Shown: positions 15,749 to 24,566 of the stretch, one piece after another | How the letters are laid out: every line of letters begins with the position of its first letter | How positions within the stretch are numbered: position 1 is the first letter of the stretch | From: Bacteroidota bacterium | Lineage (GTDB): Bacteria; Bacteroidota; Bacteroidia; Bacteroidales; Bacteroidaceae | Direction of reading: 5' to 3' | Length of the DNA: 29,338 nt | NCBI GenBank assembly: GCA_023415545.1 | Contig: JAEZKJ010000085.1 | Span: forward strand, 1 to 29,338 | Translations under genes and position numbers: made by a program | The notes under the pieces: generated by a model | The model's database searches: none | What the model was told of the DNA's origin: nothing | Seen by the model: the letters and a program-made list of their open reading frames with translations, nothing else

Positions 15749-17038
15749 ATGTATCGTCTATTATTATCAATAATAATGTATCTTCTTGTATCTGTGCTTC
15801 ATGCACAGGAACAAGAAGATATTGTTATGAAAATAGGTGGGGTTCCTGTTTGCAAAAATGAATTTATTAAAGAGTATAACAATAGCCAATCTTTATCTGT
15901 AAAAGAGTTTTTGCCTCACTTTATTTTGCGTAGAGTTCGCATTATGGATCTTCAGCAAAAAGGTATTGATACTCTCACCTCTTTTAAAATTCTTTTGACA
16001 AACTACAAAGGTGAAAAGTTGAAATCTTTCTATAAAGAAAAATATAGAGATTCGATATATAAAACTAATGTCAACAATCGCTTCAGTGATAATAGTTGGG
16101 TAAAACTTCAAATTATTGAGAAGTATATTCCTCAAAATAGTTCTAAGTTATATTGTAAAAAACAAAAAGAGAGTTCGGATTCCATATTCAATCTTGTGAA
16201 AAATGGAGTTGATTTCAGTGAACTGTTAATAAAATATTCGGATAACATTGTTGAAGTAAAGCCAATATGGAGTAAAAAGAATCTTTTGCCTATAGAGGTA
16301 ATACCAATGGTTGAAAATGCTAAACCAGGCGATGTTATTCCTCCTGTGTTGACTCCATCGGGATACTGTATCATAAAATTATATGATATTTCAACTTCTC
16401 TTCCTGAAGAGGTCGCTGAAAAAAAATTTGAAAGATATTTATCTAATAATAAAAAATTAGCTTCATTTGAAAAAGTTGATTTGGAAGATCTTAAATTAGA
16501 ACTTCTTTATAAAATAGCGTCAGCTAATGATACAATAGCTGATAATATTAGCGAAAGTGACTTAAAAGAGTATTTCAATAAAAATAAATCAAACTATAAT
16601 TATGATGAGCCAAGGTTTAAAGGCGCAATAATTCATTGCTCCTCAAAAAAAATGGCTAAGGCTATAAGTAAGTATTTAAAGAAATATGATTTCACCGATT
16701 GGCAAAACGCTTTGGATAAATTAACCCAAAATGATGAAAAACAAATGGTGAAGATGGAAAGAGGTATTTTTAAACGAGGAGAAAATAGTTTTGTTGATAA
16801 GTTGGTTTTTAAAGTAAAGAGTGAAAAAACAAATTCATCACCCACTTTCCCTTACTCTTTTAAAATAGGAAAGATACTAAAAAAGAGACCTGATAATTTT
16901 TCGGACATTCGTGAAAAGGTAAAATCTGATCTAGTAAATAGTAGAGTATTTTTGAAAAATCATGCATTAATTGAAAAATATAAGGTAGAAATTGATGATG
17001 AGGTTTTAAAAACCGTTAATAATAGTGGAAGTAATTAA
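15749..17038 (+). CDS. Parvulin-type peptidyl-prolyl isomerase, divergent
   Basis: A 429-residue exported protein of the SurA/PpiC type. The signal peptide covers residues 1-19 (probable cleavage after HA, before QEQED). A SurA-like helical N-terminal part (about 20-115) is followed by one rotamase-like domain at about 118-213, ending PSGYCIIKLYDIS. A second, poorly conserved rotamase-like segment may occupy about 280-370. Many catalytic-type residues of parvulins are not obvious, so it may act as a chaperone rather than an isomerase. It begins 3 bases after guaB and precedes the more typical SurA gene, a tandem arrangement I remember from Bacteroides. The clients are probably outer-membrane proteins, by family inference. 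Confidence 0.82.
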   Translation: MYRLLLSIIMYLLVSVLHAQEQEDIVMKIGGVPVCKNEFIKEYNNSQSLSVKEFLPHFILRRVRIMDLQQKGIDTLTSFKILLTNYKGEKLKSFYKEKYRDSIYKTNVNNRFSDNSWVKLQIIEKYIPQNSSKLYCKKQKESSDSIFNLVKNGVDFSELLIKYSDNIVEVKPIWSKKNLLPIEVIPMVENAKPGDVIPPVLTPSGYCIIKLYDISTSLPEEVAEKKFERYLSNNKKLASFEKVDLEDLKLELLYKIASANDTIADNISESDLKEYFNKNKSNYNYDEPRFKGAIIHCSSKKMAKAISKYLKKYDFTDWQNALDKLTQNDEKQMVKMERGIFKRGENSFVDKLVFKVKSEKTNSSPTFPYSFKIGKILKKRPDNFSDIREKVKSDLVNSRVFLKNHALIEKYKVEIDDEVLKTVNNSGSN

Positions 17039-17111
17039 TTATTCCATTATCTTCGTTCGTTATTTCATTTTTAGACAGTTATACTAAAAATATAAGATAA
17101 TTTATATTCAA

Positions 17112-18479
17112 ATGAATAAATTAAAAAATATAAAGGTTTGTTCCTTATTCTTATTATTATTTGCATCTGCTACAACACAAGCTCAAGACAATGTTATTGA
17201 TGAAGTTGTTTGGGTAGTAGGTGATGAGGCTATTCTTAAATCAGATGTAGAAAGTGAAAGACTAAATGCTCAATATGAAGGGCGTAAGTTTGATGGTGAT
17301 CCATATTGTATCATTCCCGAACAATTAGCTATTCAAAAGCTTTTCCTTCATCAAGCAGCTATTGATAGTATTCAAGTCTCTGAACAACAGGTGATAAATC
17401 AAGTTGATCAACGTTCAAACTGGCTCATTGATCAAATCGGATCTAAAGAGAAGGTAGAAGAGTATTATAATAAAACTTCTTCACAGATTCGTGAAATGTT
17501 ACGTGATAATATTCGAGACGGACTTACTGTACAAGAGATGCAGAAGAAAATTGTTGGAGAAATAAAAATTACACCTGCTGATGTAAGACGTTTTTTTAAA
17601 GACCTTCCACAAGATAGTATACCATTTATACCTACTCAAGTTGAGGTACAGATAATTACTCTCGAGCCAAAAATACCACAGGAGGAGATAGATAGAGTTA
17701 AAAAAACTCTTCGCGATTATACTGATCAAATAAACAGTGGTAGTATATCTTTCTCTTTGTTGGCACGTCTGTATTCTGAGGATGAGGCAAGTAGTCGTAA
17801 AGGTGGAGAACTTCCTTTTATGGGTAGAGCTGAACTTGTTCCTGAATATGCTAATGTTGCTTTCAATCTTCAGGATCCTAACAAAGTATCAAAAATTGTT
17901 GAGTCAGAATTTGGTTTCCATATTATTCAGCTTATTGAAAAAAGAGGTGATAGAATCCGTACACGTCATATCCTTCTTAAACCAAAAGTAGATGAAAAAG
18001 ATATTGAATCTTCTTTAGCTCGTCTTGACTCTATTGCTAATGATATACGTAGTCAGAAATTCTCTTTTGATGATGCAGCAGTGTTATCACATGATAAAGA
18101 TACTCGTAATAACCATGGATTGATGGCTAACCCTATGTCTGGAACAGCAAAATTTGAGATGCAACAATTAGCTCAAGTATCACAAGAGGTTGCTAAAACT
18201 GTTGAAGGACTTCAAATTGGTGAAATATCTAAACCATTTACTATGATTAATAGCAAAGGTAAAGAGGTTTGTGCTATCGTTAAGTTGAAGAGCAGAATCA
18301 ATGGTCATAAAGCTACAATGAGCGAAGATTATCAACGCTTAAAAAGCATTGTTCAGGAGAGAAAGAGCAGTGAAAAGATAGAAAAATGGATAAAAGAGAA
18401 ACAAAAACAGACATATGTTCGTATTAACGACAAATGGAAAAAATGTGACTTCAAGTATCCAGGCTGGATGAGCAATTAA
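17112..18479 (+). CDS. surA: SurA-like periplasmic chaperone and PPIase
   Basis: Exported 455-residue protein with the SurA layout. The signal peptide is residues 1-24 (cleavage after TTQA). The N-terminal chaperone domain begins VIDEVVWVVGDEAILKSD at 28 and runs to about 170. Parvulin domain 1 covers about 176-277, with GGELPFMGRAELVPE and GFHIIQL. Parvulin domain 2 begins at RIRTRHILLKP (281-291) and runs to about 395. A short helical tail follows. SurA chaperones beta-barrel proteins to the BAM machinery. The OstA-like, small membrane-protein and mutL genes follow with gaps of 19, 2 and 14 bases, so one operon is likely. No clear TAnnTTTG box lies in the 73-base gap before it. Confidence 0.92.
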   Translation: MNKLKNIKVCSLFLLLFASATTQAQDNVIDEVVWVVGDEAILKSDVESERLNAQYEGRKFDGDPYCIIPEQLAIQKLFLHQAAIDSIQVSEQQVINQVDQRSNWLIDQIGSKEKVEEYYNKTSSQIREMLRDNIRDGLTVQEMQKKIVGEIKITPADVRRFFKDLPQDSIPFIPTQVEVQIITLEPKIPQEEIDRVKKTLRDYTDQINSGSISFSLLARLYSEDEASSRKGGELPFMGRAELVPEYANVAFNLQDPNKVSKIVESEFGFHIIQLIEKRGDRIRTRHILLKPKVDEKDIESSLARLDSIANDIRSQKFSFDDAAVLSHDKDTRNNHGLMANPMSGTAKFEMQQLAQVSQEVAKTVEGLQIGEISKPFTMINSKGKEVCAIVKLKSRINGHKATMSEDYQRLKSIVQERKSSEKIEKWIKEKQKQTYVRINDKWKKCDFKYPGWMSN

Positions 18480-18498
18480 AAAGAATATTGTTTCGCAT

Positions 18499-20166
18499 AT
18501 GCTTGATAATAAAAGAAATAAAAAAAATACAAGCAGGCATAGGATATTAATATTTAGTATCTTGTGCCTGTTTGGTTTTTGTCTGTTAGCACAAAAACCT
18601 CAAAAAAAGGAGACAAATAAAACTCCAAAGAGTAAGGTATTCCTTCTTCATTCGGATATAATAAAACGTGACCCTTATTCTTCCGAGCCTGAAGCACAGA
18701 TTCTTGTTGGAAATGTTGCTTTCAAACATGATAGTCTCTATATGTATTGTGACAGTGCACTCTTCCTACAGAAAAATAACTCATTTAAAGCATTCAATAA
18801 TGTGAGGATGAAACAGGGAGATACTTTAGCTCTTTATGGTGACTATCTATATTATGATGGAAATACCCAAATAGCTCAAGTACGTAATAATGTTAAGTTG
18901 GAGAACAAAAAAACAACTCTTCTCACTGATAGTCTTAACTATGATAGAATTTATGAGTTAGGTTATTTTTTCGATGGAGGTACTATGATGGATGAGGAGA
19001 ATGTGCTTACATCCGAATGGGGTGAGTATAGTCCTAAAACTAAGCTCTCTATATTCAATTATGATGTTAAGTTGGTTAATCCAAAGTTTACTCTTTCTTC
19101 AGATACATTGAAATATAATACTGCAACTAAAGTTGCTAACATTGTTGGTCCATCAAATATTGTAAGTGACAAGAATCATATCTATTCTGAGTCAGGATTC
19201 TATAATACAGCTACAGGACAAGCCCAACTATTGAATCGTTCAATACTTACTAACGAGGGCAAAAGTCTTACCGGCGATAGCCTGTTTTATGATAGGAATA
19301 GGAACTTTGGTGAGGCGTTCTTTAATGTATTGATGAAAGATACTATTAACAAAAATCTTCTTACCGGAGATTATTGTTACTATAATGAGGCAACGAAATA
19401 TGCATTAGCAACAAAAAAAGCAGTCGCTATTGATTATTCTCAAGGAGACTCACTGTTTGTCCATGCTGATACTCTTCAACTCTTTACTTTCAATATTGAT
19501 ACCGATTCATTATATCGTCAGGCAAGAGCATATCATAAAGTTCGTATGTTTAGAAATGATGTTCAAGGAGTGTGTGATTCTCTTACCTTCTCTTCAAAAG
19601 ATAGTTGTTTAACAATGTATGGAGAACCTATCTTATGGAATGGTAATCGTCAACTTCTTGGTGAGCAGATAATGGCATATTTCAATGATAGCACAATAGA
19701 TTGGGCTCATATACATAACCAAGCTCTTTCGGTTGAAAAACTCGATTCAGTAAATTATAATCAAGTATCCGGAAAGGATATGAAAGCATACTTTGAAGGT
19801 GGTGATATGAAAAGAGTTGATGTTATAGGCTCAGTTCATTCCATTTATTATCCTACTGAAAAAGATAGTTCACTGATTGGTATGAATATTGCTGAGACAA
19901 GTCTTTTGAAGATATATCTTGAGAATAGGAAACTTAAAAAGATGGTTATGAGTCCAAAATCTAATGGTACACTCTATCCAATGTTAATGATACCAAAAGA
20001 GAAGATGAGATTGGAATCTTTTGGATGGTTTGACTATATTCGTCCTGTGGATAAAAATGATATTTTCGAATGGCGTTCAAAAGCTGCCGGTCAAGGCTTG
20101 AAGAAAAATACGCGTGGAGTGGTACCTTTGCCAAATCATGACCTGTTTAAAAACAAAAAGCGATAA
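18499..20166 (+). CDS. OstA/LptA-like LPS transport protein
   Basis: A 555-residue envelope protein with an N-terminal signal or anchor (hydrophobic about 16-31, ending LLAQ). The rest is repeated beta-rich units of the OstA-like type. Segments such as LHSDIIKRDP, GNVAFKHDSLYMYCDSALF, LALYGDYLYYDG and LTGDSLFYDRN recur with the spacing expected of a beta-jelly-roll, as in LptA and the N-terminal part of LptD. The length suggests several stacked units, giving a periplasmic bridge longer than E. coli LptA (about 185 residues). By family it should bind lipid A and bridge to LptD. It lies directly after surA, whose product helps LptD fold, and two bases before the next gene. Confidence 0.85.
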   Translation: MLDNKRNKKNTSRHRILIFSILCLFGFCLLAQKPQKKETNKTPKSKVFLLHSDIIKRDPYSSEPEAQILVGNVAFKHDSLYMYCDSALFLQKNNSFKAFNNVRMKQGDTLALYGDYLYYDGNTQIAQVRNNVKLENKKTTLLTDSLNYDRIYELGYFFDGGTMMDEENVLTSEWGEYSPKTKLSIFNYDVKLVNPKFTLSSDTLKYNTATKVANIVGPSNIVSDKNHIYSESGFYNTATGQAQLLNRSILTNEGKSLTGDSLFYDRNRNFGEAFFNVLMKDTINKNLLTGDYCYYNEATKYALATKKAVAIDYSQGDSLFVHADTLQLFTFNIDTDSLYRQARAYHKVRMFRNDVQGVCDSLTFSSKDSCLTMYGEPILWNGNRQLLGEQIMAYFNDSTIDWAHIHNQALSVEKLDSVNYNQVSGKDMKAYFEGGDMKRVDVIGSVHSIYYPTEKDSSLIGMNIAETSLLKIYLENRKLKKMVMSPKSNGTLYPMLMIPKEKMRLESFGWFDYIRPVDKNDIFEWRSKAAGQGLKKNTRGVVPLPNHDLFKNKKR

Positions 20167-20168
20167 CT

Positions 20169-20465
20169 ATGAAACTTTTTAGAACACAAAAACCTCGCGG
20201 TTTTAATCATCAATACATTTATGTTGATGAGAGGAAAGAGAAACTAAATAAGATAGAGGAGAATGCAAAAAGAGATTTAGGCATGATTCCTCCTAAAGAG
20301 TATTCTCCTGAAAATATTAGAGGAAAATTTGTTGAGGGTACAAAACATTTAAAACGTAGGAAGGAGAGCAATCGTAAACCTATGACTTATGGTGCTCTGA
20401 TTGTTGCTATAATTGTACTTCTTTATATACTTCATTACCTTGTAACAGGGGAGTGGAGGTTTTAA
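20169..20465 (+). CDS. Small single-span membrane protein, function unknown
   Basis: A 98-residue protein I do not recognise functionally. It starts MKLFRTQKPRGFNHQYIYVDERKEKL, with a basic N-terminal part and the recurring phrase PPKEYSPENIRGKF (41-54). A single transmembrane helix at about 73-92 (YGALIVAIIVLLYILHYL) follows a Lys/Arg-rich stretch (60-70), which places the N-terminus in the cytoplasm. It sits 2 bases after the OstA-like gene and 14 before mutL, so it is co-translated with them. I remember similar small proteins between these genes in Bacteroides relatives. The position suggests an envelope role, but nothing in the sequence proves it. Confidence 0.8.
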   Translation: MKLFRTQKPRGFNHQYIYVDERKEKLNKIEENAKRDLGMIPPKEYSPENIRGKFVEGTKHLKRRKESNRKPMTYGALIVAIIVLLYILHYLVTGEWRF

Positions 20466-20479
20466 CTTTATAATTTCTT

Positions 20480-22345
20480 ATGAGTGATATAATTCGTCTT
20501 TTGCCCGATTCTGTCGCTAATCAAATTGCTGCAGGTGAGGTTATTCAGCGACCAGCTTCTGTGATTAAGGAGCTTGTTGAGAACTCTATTGATGCAGGAG
20601 CCAAACATATTGACGTTATAATAACAGAGGCAGGCAAAAGTTCTATACAAGTAATAGATGATGGAAAAGGTATGTCGGAGACTGATGCGCGACTATCTTT
20701 TGAAAGACATGCCACTTCAAAAATCAAAGAGGCATCCGATTTATTTGCCCTTCACACAATGGGTTTTCGAGGTGAGGCTTTAGCTTCTATAGCTGCTGTA
20801 GCGCAGATTGATCTTAAGACTCGTCAAGAAGGTGATGATTTGGGTACTCATTTAGTTATCTCCGGTTCTAAATTTGAGAGTCAGGAGGTCATATCGTGTC
20901 AGCAAGGATGTAACTTTTCTGTAAAGAACATTTTCTTTAATATCCCTGCTCGTCGTAAGTTTCTTAAATCAAATCAAACGGAATTAACAAATATATTGAA
21001 TGAGTTTGAACGTATTGTTTTGGTAAATCCGGATATAAACTTCACTCTTCATAACAATGAAACCGAAATGTTTAATCTGCCGGCTACTCAGCTCCGACAG
21101 AGAATCATAGGTGTATTCGGTAAAAAGATAAACCAAGAACTCTTCTCTTTGGAAGTAGACACTACTATGGTTAAAATTTCCGGATTCATTGGTAAGCCTG
21201 AGTCATCAAGAAAGAAAGGTGCTAAGCAGTTCTTCTTTGTAAATGGAAGATATATGCGCCACCCTTATTTTCATAAAGCTGTAATGGAAGCTTACGAAAA
21301 TCTCATTCCTTCAGGTGAACAGATATCATATTTTATCTATTTTGATATCGACCCTTCAAATATTGATGTCAATATCCATCCAACAAAAACAGAGATAAAA
21401 TTTGAGAATGAACCTGCCATTTGGCAGATTCTTGCCGCTGCTGTCAAAGAGTCATTGGGGAAATTCAATGCTGTTCCATCTATTGACTTTGATACAGAGG
21501 ATATGCCTGAAATACCTGCTATTGATACTAGCTACTACTCAGGTATTGAGCCTCCAAAGACAACATATAATCCCGATTATAATCCATTTAATACCGGCTC
21601 GTATTCACCATCTTCATATTCTAGTGAGTCACGTAACTGGTCAAAACTTTATGAAGGACTTGATAATTCGAAAAGTGATAATATTGAACCTTTCGATAAT
21701 GACTTTGAAGATAACTATATATCCACTATTCCAGCTTCTGAGGAAGTAAATACAGATCCTTTTGCTGAATCAATGAACGAGAATTCTACTCAGCACTATC
21801 AGTATAAGGGAAGGTTTATTCTAACTTCTGTAAAGTCCGGATTGATGATTATCGATCAACAAAGAGCGCATATACGTATTCTTTATGAAAAATATATCAA
21901 TCAAATACGTAATCGTCAGCATGCTTCACAAGGTATGCTATTCCCTGATATAGTGCAGTTCCCAGTATCCGAAATACCTACTCTTGAAAGTATTTTGGAG
22001 GATCTATCTTTTCTTGGTTTCGAGCTGACATCACTTGGTGGAGGAAGTTATGCCATTAATGGTGTACCGGCAGGTATAGAAGGACTCAATCCGTCAGAAT
22101 TGGTAAAGAATATGGTTCATACTGCTATCGAAAAAGAGTGTAAAGTAAAAGATGAGGTGGAGAATATACTTGCACTAACTCTTGCTAAATCGGCAGCTAT
22201 TGTTCCAGGACAAGTTTTGACAAACGATGAGATGAATAGTCTTGTTGACTCTCTTTTTGCATTAGCTACCCCTAATTACACACCCGATGGTAAGACCGTT
22301 TTACATGTACTTGAAGAGAGTGAAATTGAAAAGATTTTTAAATAA
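20480..22345 (+). CDS. mutL: DNA mismatch repair protein MutL
   Basis: Mismatch-repair ATPase that couples MutS recognition to strand incision. Of 621 residues, the GHKL ATPase has ELVENSIDAGA (31-41), DDGKGM (60-65) and GFRGEAL (95-101). The transducer domain ends near 330, with VNIHPTKTEIKF at 298-308. A flexible linker (about 331-440) is rich in Ser, Asn and Asp. The C-terminal dimerisation domain covers 440-621. The endonuclease motif expected as DQHA(x)2E(x)4E reads DQQRAHIRILYE (459-470), and the later metal-site motifs are also altered (SAAIVPGQ, TPDGKT). The nuclease is therefore probably inactive. It is last in the surA-OstA operon. Confidence 0.96.
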   Translation: MSDIIRLLPDSVANQIAAGEVIQRPASVIKELVENSIDAGAKHIDVIITEAGKSSIQVIDDGKGMSETDARLSFERHATSKIKEASDLFALHTMGFRGEALASIAAVAQIDLKTRQEGDDLGTHLVISGSKFESQEVISCQQGCNFSVKNIFFNIPARRKFLKSNQTELTNILNEFERIVLVNPDINFTLHNNETEMFNLPATQLRQRIIGVFGKKINQELFSLEVDTTMVKISGFIGKPESSRKKGAKQFFFVNGRYMRHPYFHKAVMEAYENLIPSGEQISYFIYFDIDPSNIDVNIHPTKTEIKFENEPAIWQILAAAVKESLGKFNAVPSIDFDTEDMPEIPAIDTSYYSGIEPPKTTYNPDYNPFNTGSYSPSSYSSESRNWSKLYEGLDNSKSDNIEPFDNDFEDNYISTIPASEEVNTDPFAESMNENSTQHYQYKGRFILTSVKSGLMIIDQQRAHIRILYEKYINQIRNRQHASQGMLFPDIVQFPVSEIPTLESILEDLSFLGFELTSLGGGSYAINGVPAGIEGLNPSELVKNMVHTAIEKECKVKDEVENILALTLAKSAAIVPGQVLTNDEMNSLVDSLFALATPNYTPDGKTVLHVLEESEIEKIFK

Positions 22346-22353
22346 AAAAGGGC

Positions 22354-22423
22354 AAAAAAAAAGGCTATCTTCCCAGACAGCCAATCTTTTGTTAACCTTA
22401 AATCTAATACTATGAAAAACACA
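22354..22423 (-). ncRNA. Candidate small RNA on the minus strand, about 70 nt
   Basis: The minus strand carries a complete Bacteroidota promoter, then about 40 bases with no open frame or obvious structure (including TTTAAGGTTAACAAAAG), then the hairpin GGCTGTCT-GGGA-AGATAGCC (22382-22363, one mismatched pair) and nine T (22362-22354). Promoter and intrinsic terminator define an independent transcript of about 70 nt starting near 22423. It converges on the 3' end of mutL, whose stop is 9 bases away. From memory, similar sequence recurs in Bacteroides intergenic regions, and the promoter-plus-terminator layout resembles the Bacteroidales-1 RNA motif. I cannot confirm either. Confidence 0.7.
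22363..22382 (-). terminator. Intrinsic terminator of the sRNA
   Basis: On the minus strand GGCTGTCT, loop GGGA and AGATAGCC form an 8-bp stem with one mismatch, followed by nine T (22362-22354). In the mutL direction the same hairpin is followed only by AATCTTTTG, a poor terminator. Confidence 0.8.
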
Positions 22424-22426
22424 ATG

Positions 22427-22457
22427 CAAAGGTATGGATTTTTCCTTTTTCAGCAAA
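22427..22457 (-). promoter_or_regulatory. Canonical promoter of the sRNA
   Basis: On the minus strand TTTG (22457-22454), a 19-base spacer and TACCTTTG (22434-22427) form a full Bacteroidota promoter. It has the same spacing as the tig promoter, and these are the two most complete promoters in the window. Confidence 0.8.
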
Positions 22458-22569
22458 TATTGAGCTTAAAAATCGGACTTTTCTAACACGTTTTAATAAA
22501 AACTTCTAAGTTGTTAAAGATTTGACTTGTCAAATAAATTTTAATTTACACTTTTTGAGTTTTTAATGA

Positions 22570-22577
22570 TACCTTTG
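22570..22577 (+). promoter_or_regulatory. Promoter -7 box for the ABC-F gene
   Basis: TACCTTTG matches TAnnTTTG and lies 33 bases before the start codon. The nearest upstream TTTG (22554-22557) is only 12 bases away, too close for -33. The promoter diverges from that of the sRNA. Confidence 0.55.
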
Positions 22578-22609
22578 ATAATTGTAATATTTGAATATAA
22601 AAAGAGACG

Positions 22610-24550
22610 ATGGTTTCAGTCGATAATTTAAAAGTAGAGTTTGGAGTTACTCCTCTTTTTGAGGATGTATCATATGTTATAAACCGACGTGATCGAATTG
22701 CACTTGTTGGTAAAAATGGAGCAGGCAAATCAACCATGCTTAAAATACTGGCAGGAAAGCAACAGCCTACTGAAGGTACAGTATCTGTTCCTCGAGAGGT
22801 TACTTTGGGCTATTTGCCTCAGGTGATGATATTGAGTGACAATAGAACGGTTATGGAGGAGGCTGAGACAGCTTTTGAACATATTTTCGAACTTGAGGAG
22901 AGTATAAAGAGGATGAATGATGAGCTTGCTGAACGTACAGATTATGAATCAGAGAGCTATCATAAACTTATTGAACGTTTCACTCACGATAACGATCGTT
23001 TCTTGATGATGGGTGGCACAAACTACAAATCAGGAATTGAACGTACACTTATAGGATTGGGATTTAATCGTTCTGATTTTAATCGTCCTACCTCTGAATT
23101 TAGTGGAGGATGGAGAATGCGTATTGAGCTAGCGAAGTTACTACTTCGTCAACCTGATGTGTTGCTTCTTGATGAGCCTACCAATCACCTTGATATAGAA
23201 AGTATACAGTGGCTGGAAAATTTCCTTAAAACAAGTTCAAGTGCAGTAGTATTGGTAAGTCACGACCGTGCCTTCATTAATAATGTTACTAATCGAACTA
23301 TCGAGATATCTTGTGGACATATTTATGATTATAAAGTAAATTATGATCAGTTCGTGGAACTTCGTAAGGAGAGACGTGAACAACAACTTCGTGCTTATGA
23401 AAATCAACAGAAACAGATACAAGATACAGAAGATTTTATTGAACGATTCCGTTATAAAGCAACAAAAGCTGTACAGGTTCAGAGTAGAATTAAACAGTTA
23501 GAGAAGATTGTCCCTATAGAGATAGATGATGAGGATAACTCTGCTTTAAGACTTAAATTCCCAACAGCTATTCGTTCGGGTAGCTATCCAATTATTTGCC
23601 AAGACTTGAAAAAAGCTTATGGCGACCATGTCGTTTTCCATGATGTCAACTTAACAATCGAAAGAGGTGAGAAAGTAGCATTTGTTGGAAAGAATGGTGA
23701 AGGTAAGTCTACTCTTGTGAAATGTATTATGGACCAAATTCCATTCGATGGGAAACTCAAGATTGGACATAATGTACAAGTAGGATATTTTGCGCAAAAC
23801 CAAGCTCAATTATTGGACGAAAACTTAACAGTATTCGATACTATTGATCGTGTTGCTGTAGGTGATATACGTTTAAAGATACGTGATATTTTAGGTGCAT
23901 TTATGTTTGGTGGGGAAGCTTCTGAAAAGAAGGTGAAAGTGTTATCTGGAGGAGAACGTAGCCGTTTGGCTATGATCAAGCTACTTCTTGAGCCTGTAAA
24001 CTTTCTTATTCTCGATGAGCCAACTAATCACCTTGATATGCGTTCCAAAGATGTATTGAAAGATGCGATAAAAGATTTTGATGGTACTGTAATCGTTGTT
24101 TCTCATGATCGTGATTTCCTTGATGGTCTAGTAACAAAAGTATATGAGTTCGGTGGAGGTGAAGTGAAAGAGCATATTGGAGGAATTTATGAGTTCCTTA
24201 AGAAGAAGAATATTGATAATCTTAATGAAATTCAACTTTCCTCTTCACCAAAACAAAATGTTGATGATACTTCGCAAACAACGGCGATCAGCGAGAACAA
24301 GCTATCGTATGAGAATCAAAAAGAGCTTAATAAAAAAATTAAAAGAGTAGAAAAACTTATTGCTGATTGTGAAAGTAGAATAGAGAAGTTAGAAGAGGAG
24401 ATAGCAGAGATAGAGATGCAAATGACTACACCCGAAGGTGCTAGTGATATGTCACTTTATGAAAAACATCAGAATAAGAAAAAGGAGATTGATAAGGTTG
24501 TTGAAGAGTGGGAAAATGCCTCACTTGAGTTAGATGAACTAAAGAATTAA
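22610..24550 (+). CDS. ABC-F family ATPase (Uup-like)
   Basis: A soluble protein with twin ATPase cassettes and no membrane domain. ABC-F proteins bind near the ribosomal E site and act on stalled or structured translation. Of 646 residues, Walker A1 is GKNGAGKS (34-41), signature 1 lies in EFSGGWRMRIELAKLL, and Walker B1 in LLLDEPTNHLD. The second cassette has GKNGEGKST, LSGGERSRLAM and ILDEPTNHLD. The interdomain helical linker (about 245-305) is charged and Gln-rich. A C-terminal coiled coil (about 575-646) with heptads rich in Glu and Lys is Uup-like. Assignment to Uup rather than another ABC-F branch is tentative, and nothing specifically marks an antibiotic-resistance type. Confidence 0.9.
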   Translation: MVSVDNLKVEFGVTPLFEDVSYVINRRDRIALVGKNGAGKSTMLKILAGKQQPTEGTVSVPREVTLGYLPQVMILSDNRTVMEEAETAFEHIFELEESIKRMNDELAERTDYESESYHKLIERFTHDNDRFLMMGGTNYKSGIERTLIGLGFNRSDFNRPTSEFSGGWRMRIELAKLLLRQPDVLLLDEPTNHLDIESIQWLENFLKTSSSAVVLVSHDRAFINNVTNRTIEISCGHIYDYKVNYDQFVELRKERREQQLRAYENQQKQIQDTEDFIERFRYKATKAVQVQSRIKQLEKIVPIEIDDEDNSALRLKFPTAIRSGSYPIICQDLKKAYGDHVVFHDVNLTIERGEKVAFVGKNGEGKSTLVKCIMDQIPFDGKLKIGHNVQVGYFAQNQAQLLDENLTVFDTIDRVAVGDIRLKIRDILGAFMFGGEASEKKVKVLSGGERSRLAMIKLLLEPVNFLILDEPTNHLDMRSKDVLKDAIKDFDGTVIVVSHDRDFLDGLVTKVYEFGGGEVKEHIGGIYEFLKKKNIDNLNEIQLSSSPKQNVDDTSQTTAISENKLSYENQKELNKKIKRVEKLIADCESRIEKLEEEIAEIEMQMTTPEGASDMSLYEKHQNKKKEIDKVVEEWENASLELDELKN

Positions 24551-24566
24551 CTTTAATCATTAATAT

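Noticed and set aside
21402..21749. Plus-strand 115-codon frame inside mutL
   Set aside because: Out-of-frame reading of the low-complexity mutL linker; no start signal and no family resemblance.
22411..22485. Plus-strand 24-codon frame starting ATGAAAAACACAATG downstream of mutL
   Set aside because: It reads backwards through the sRNA promoter. The -7 and -33 boxes on the other strand explain the sequence better.
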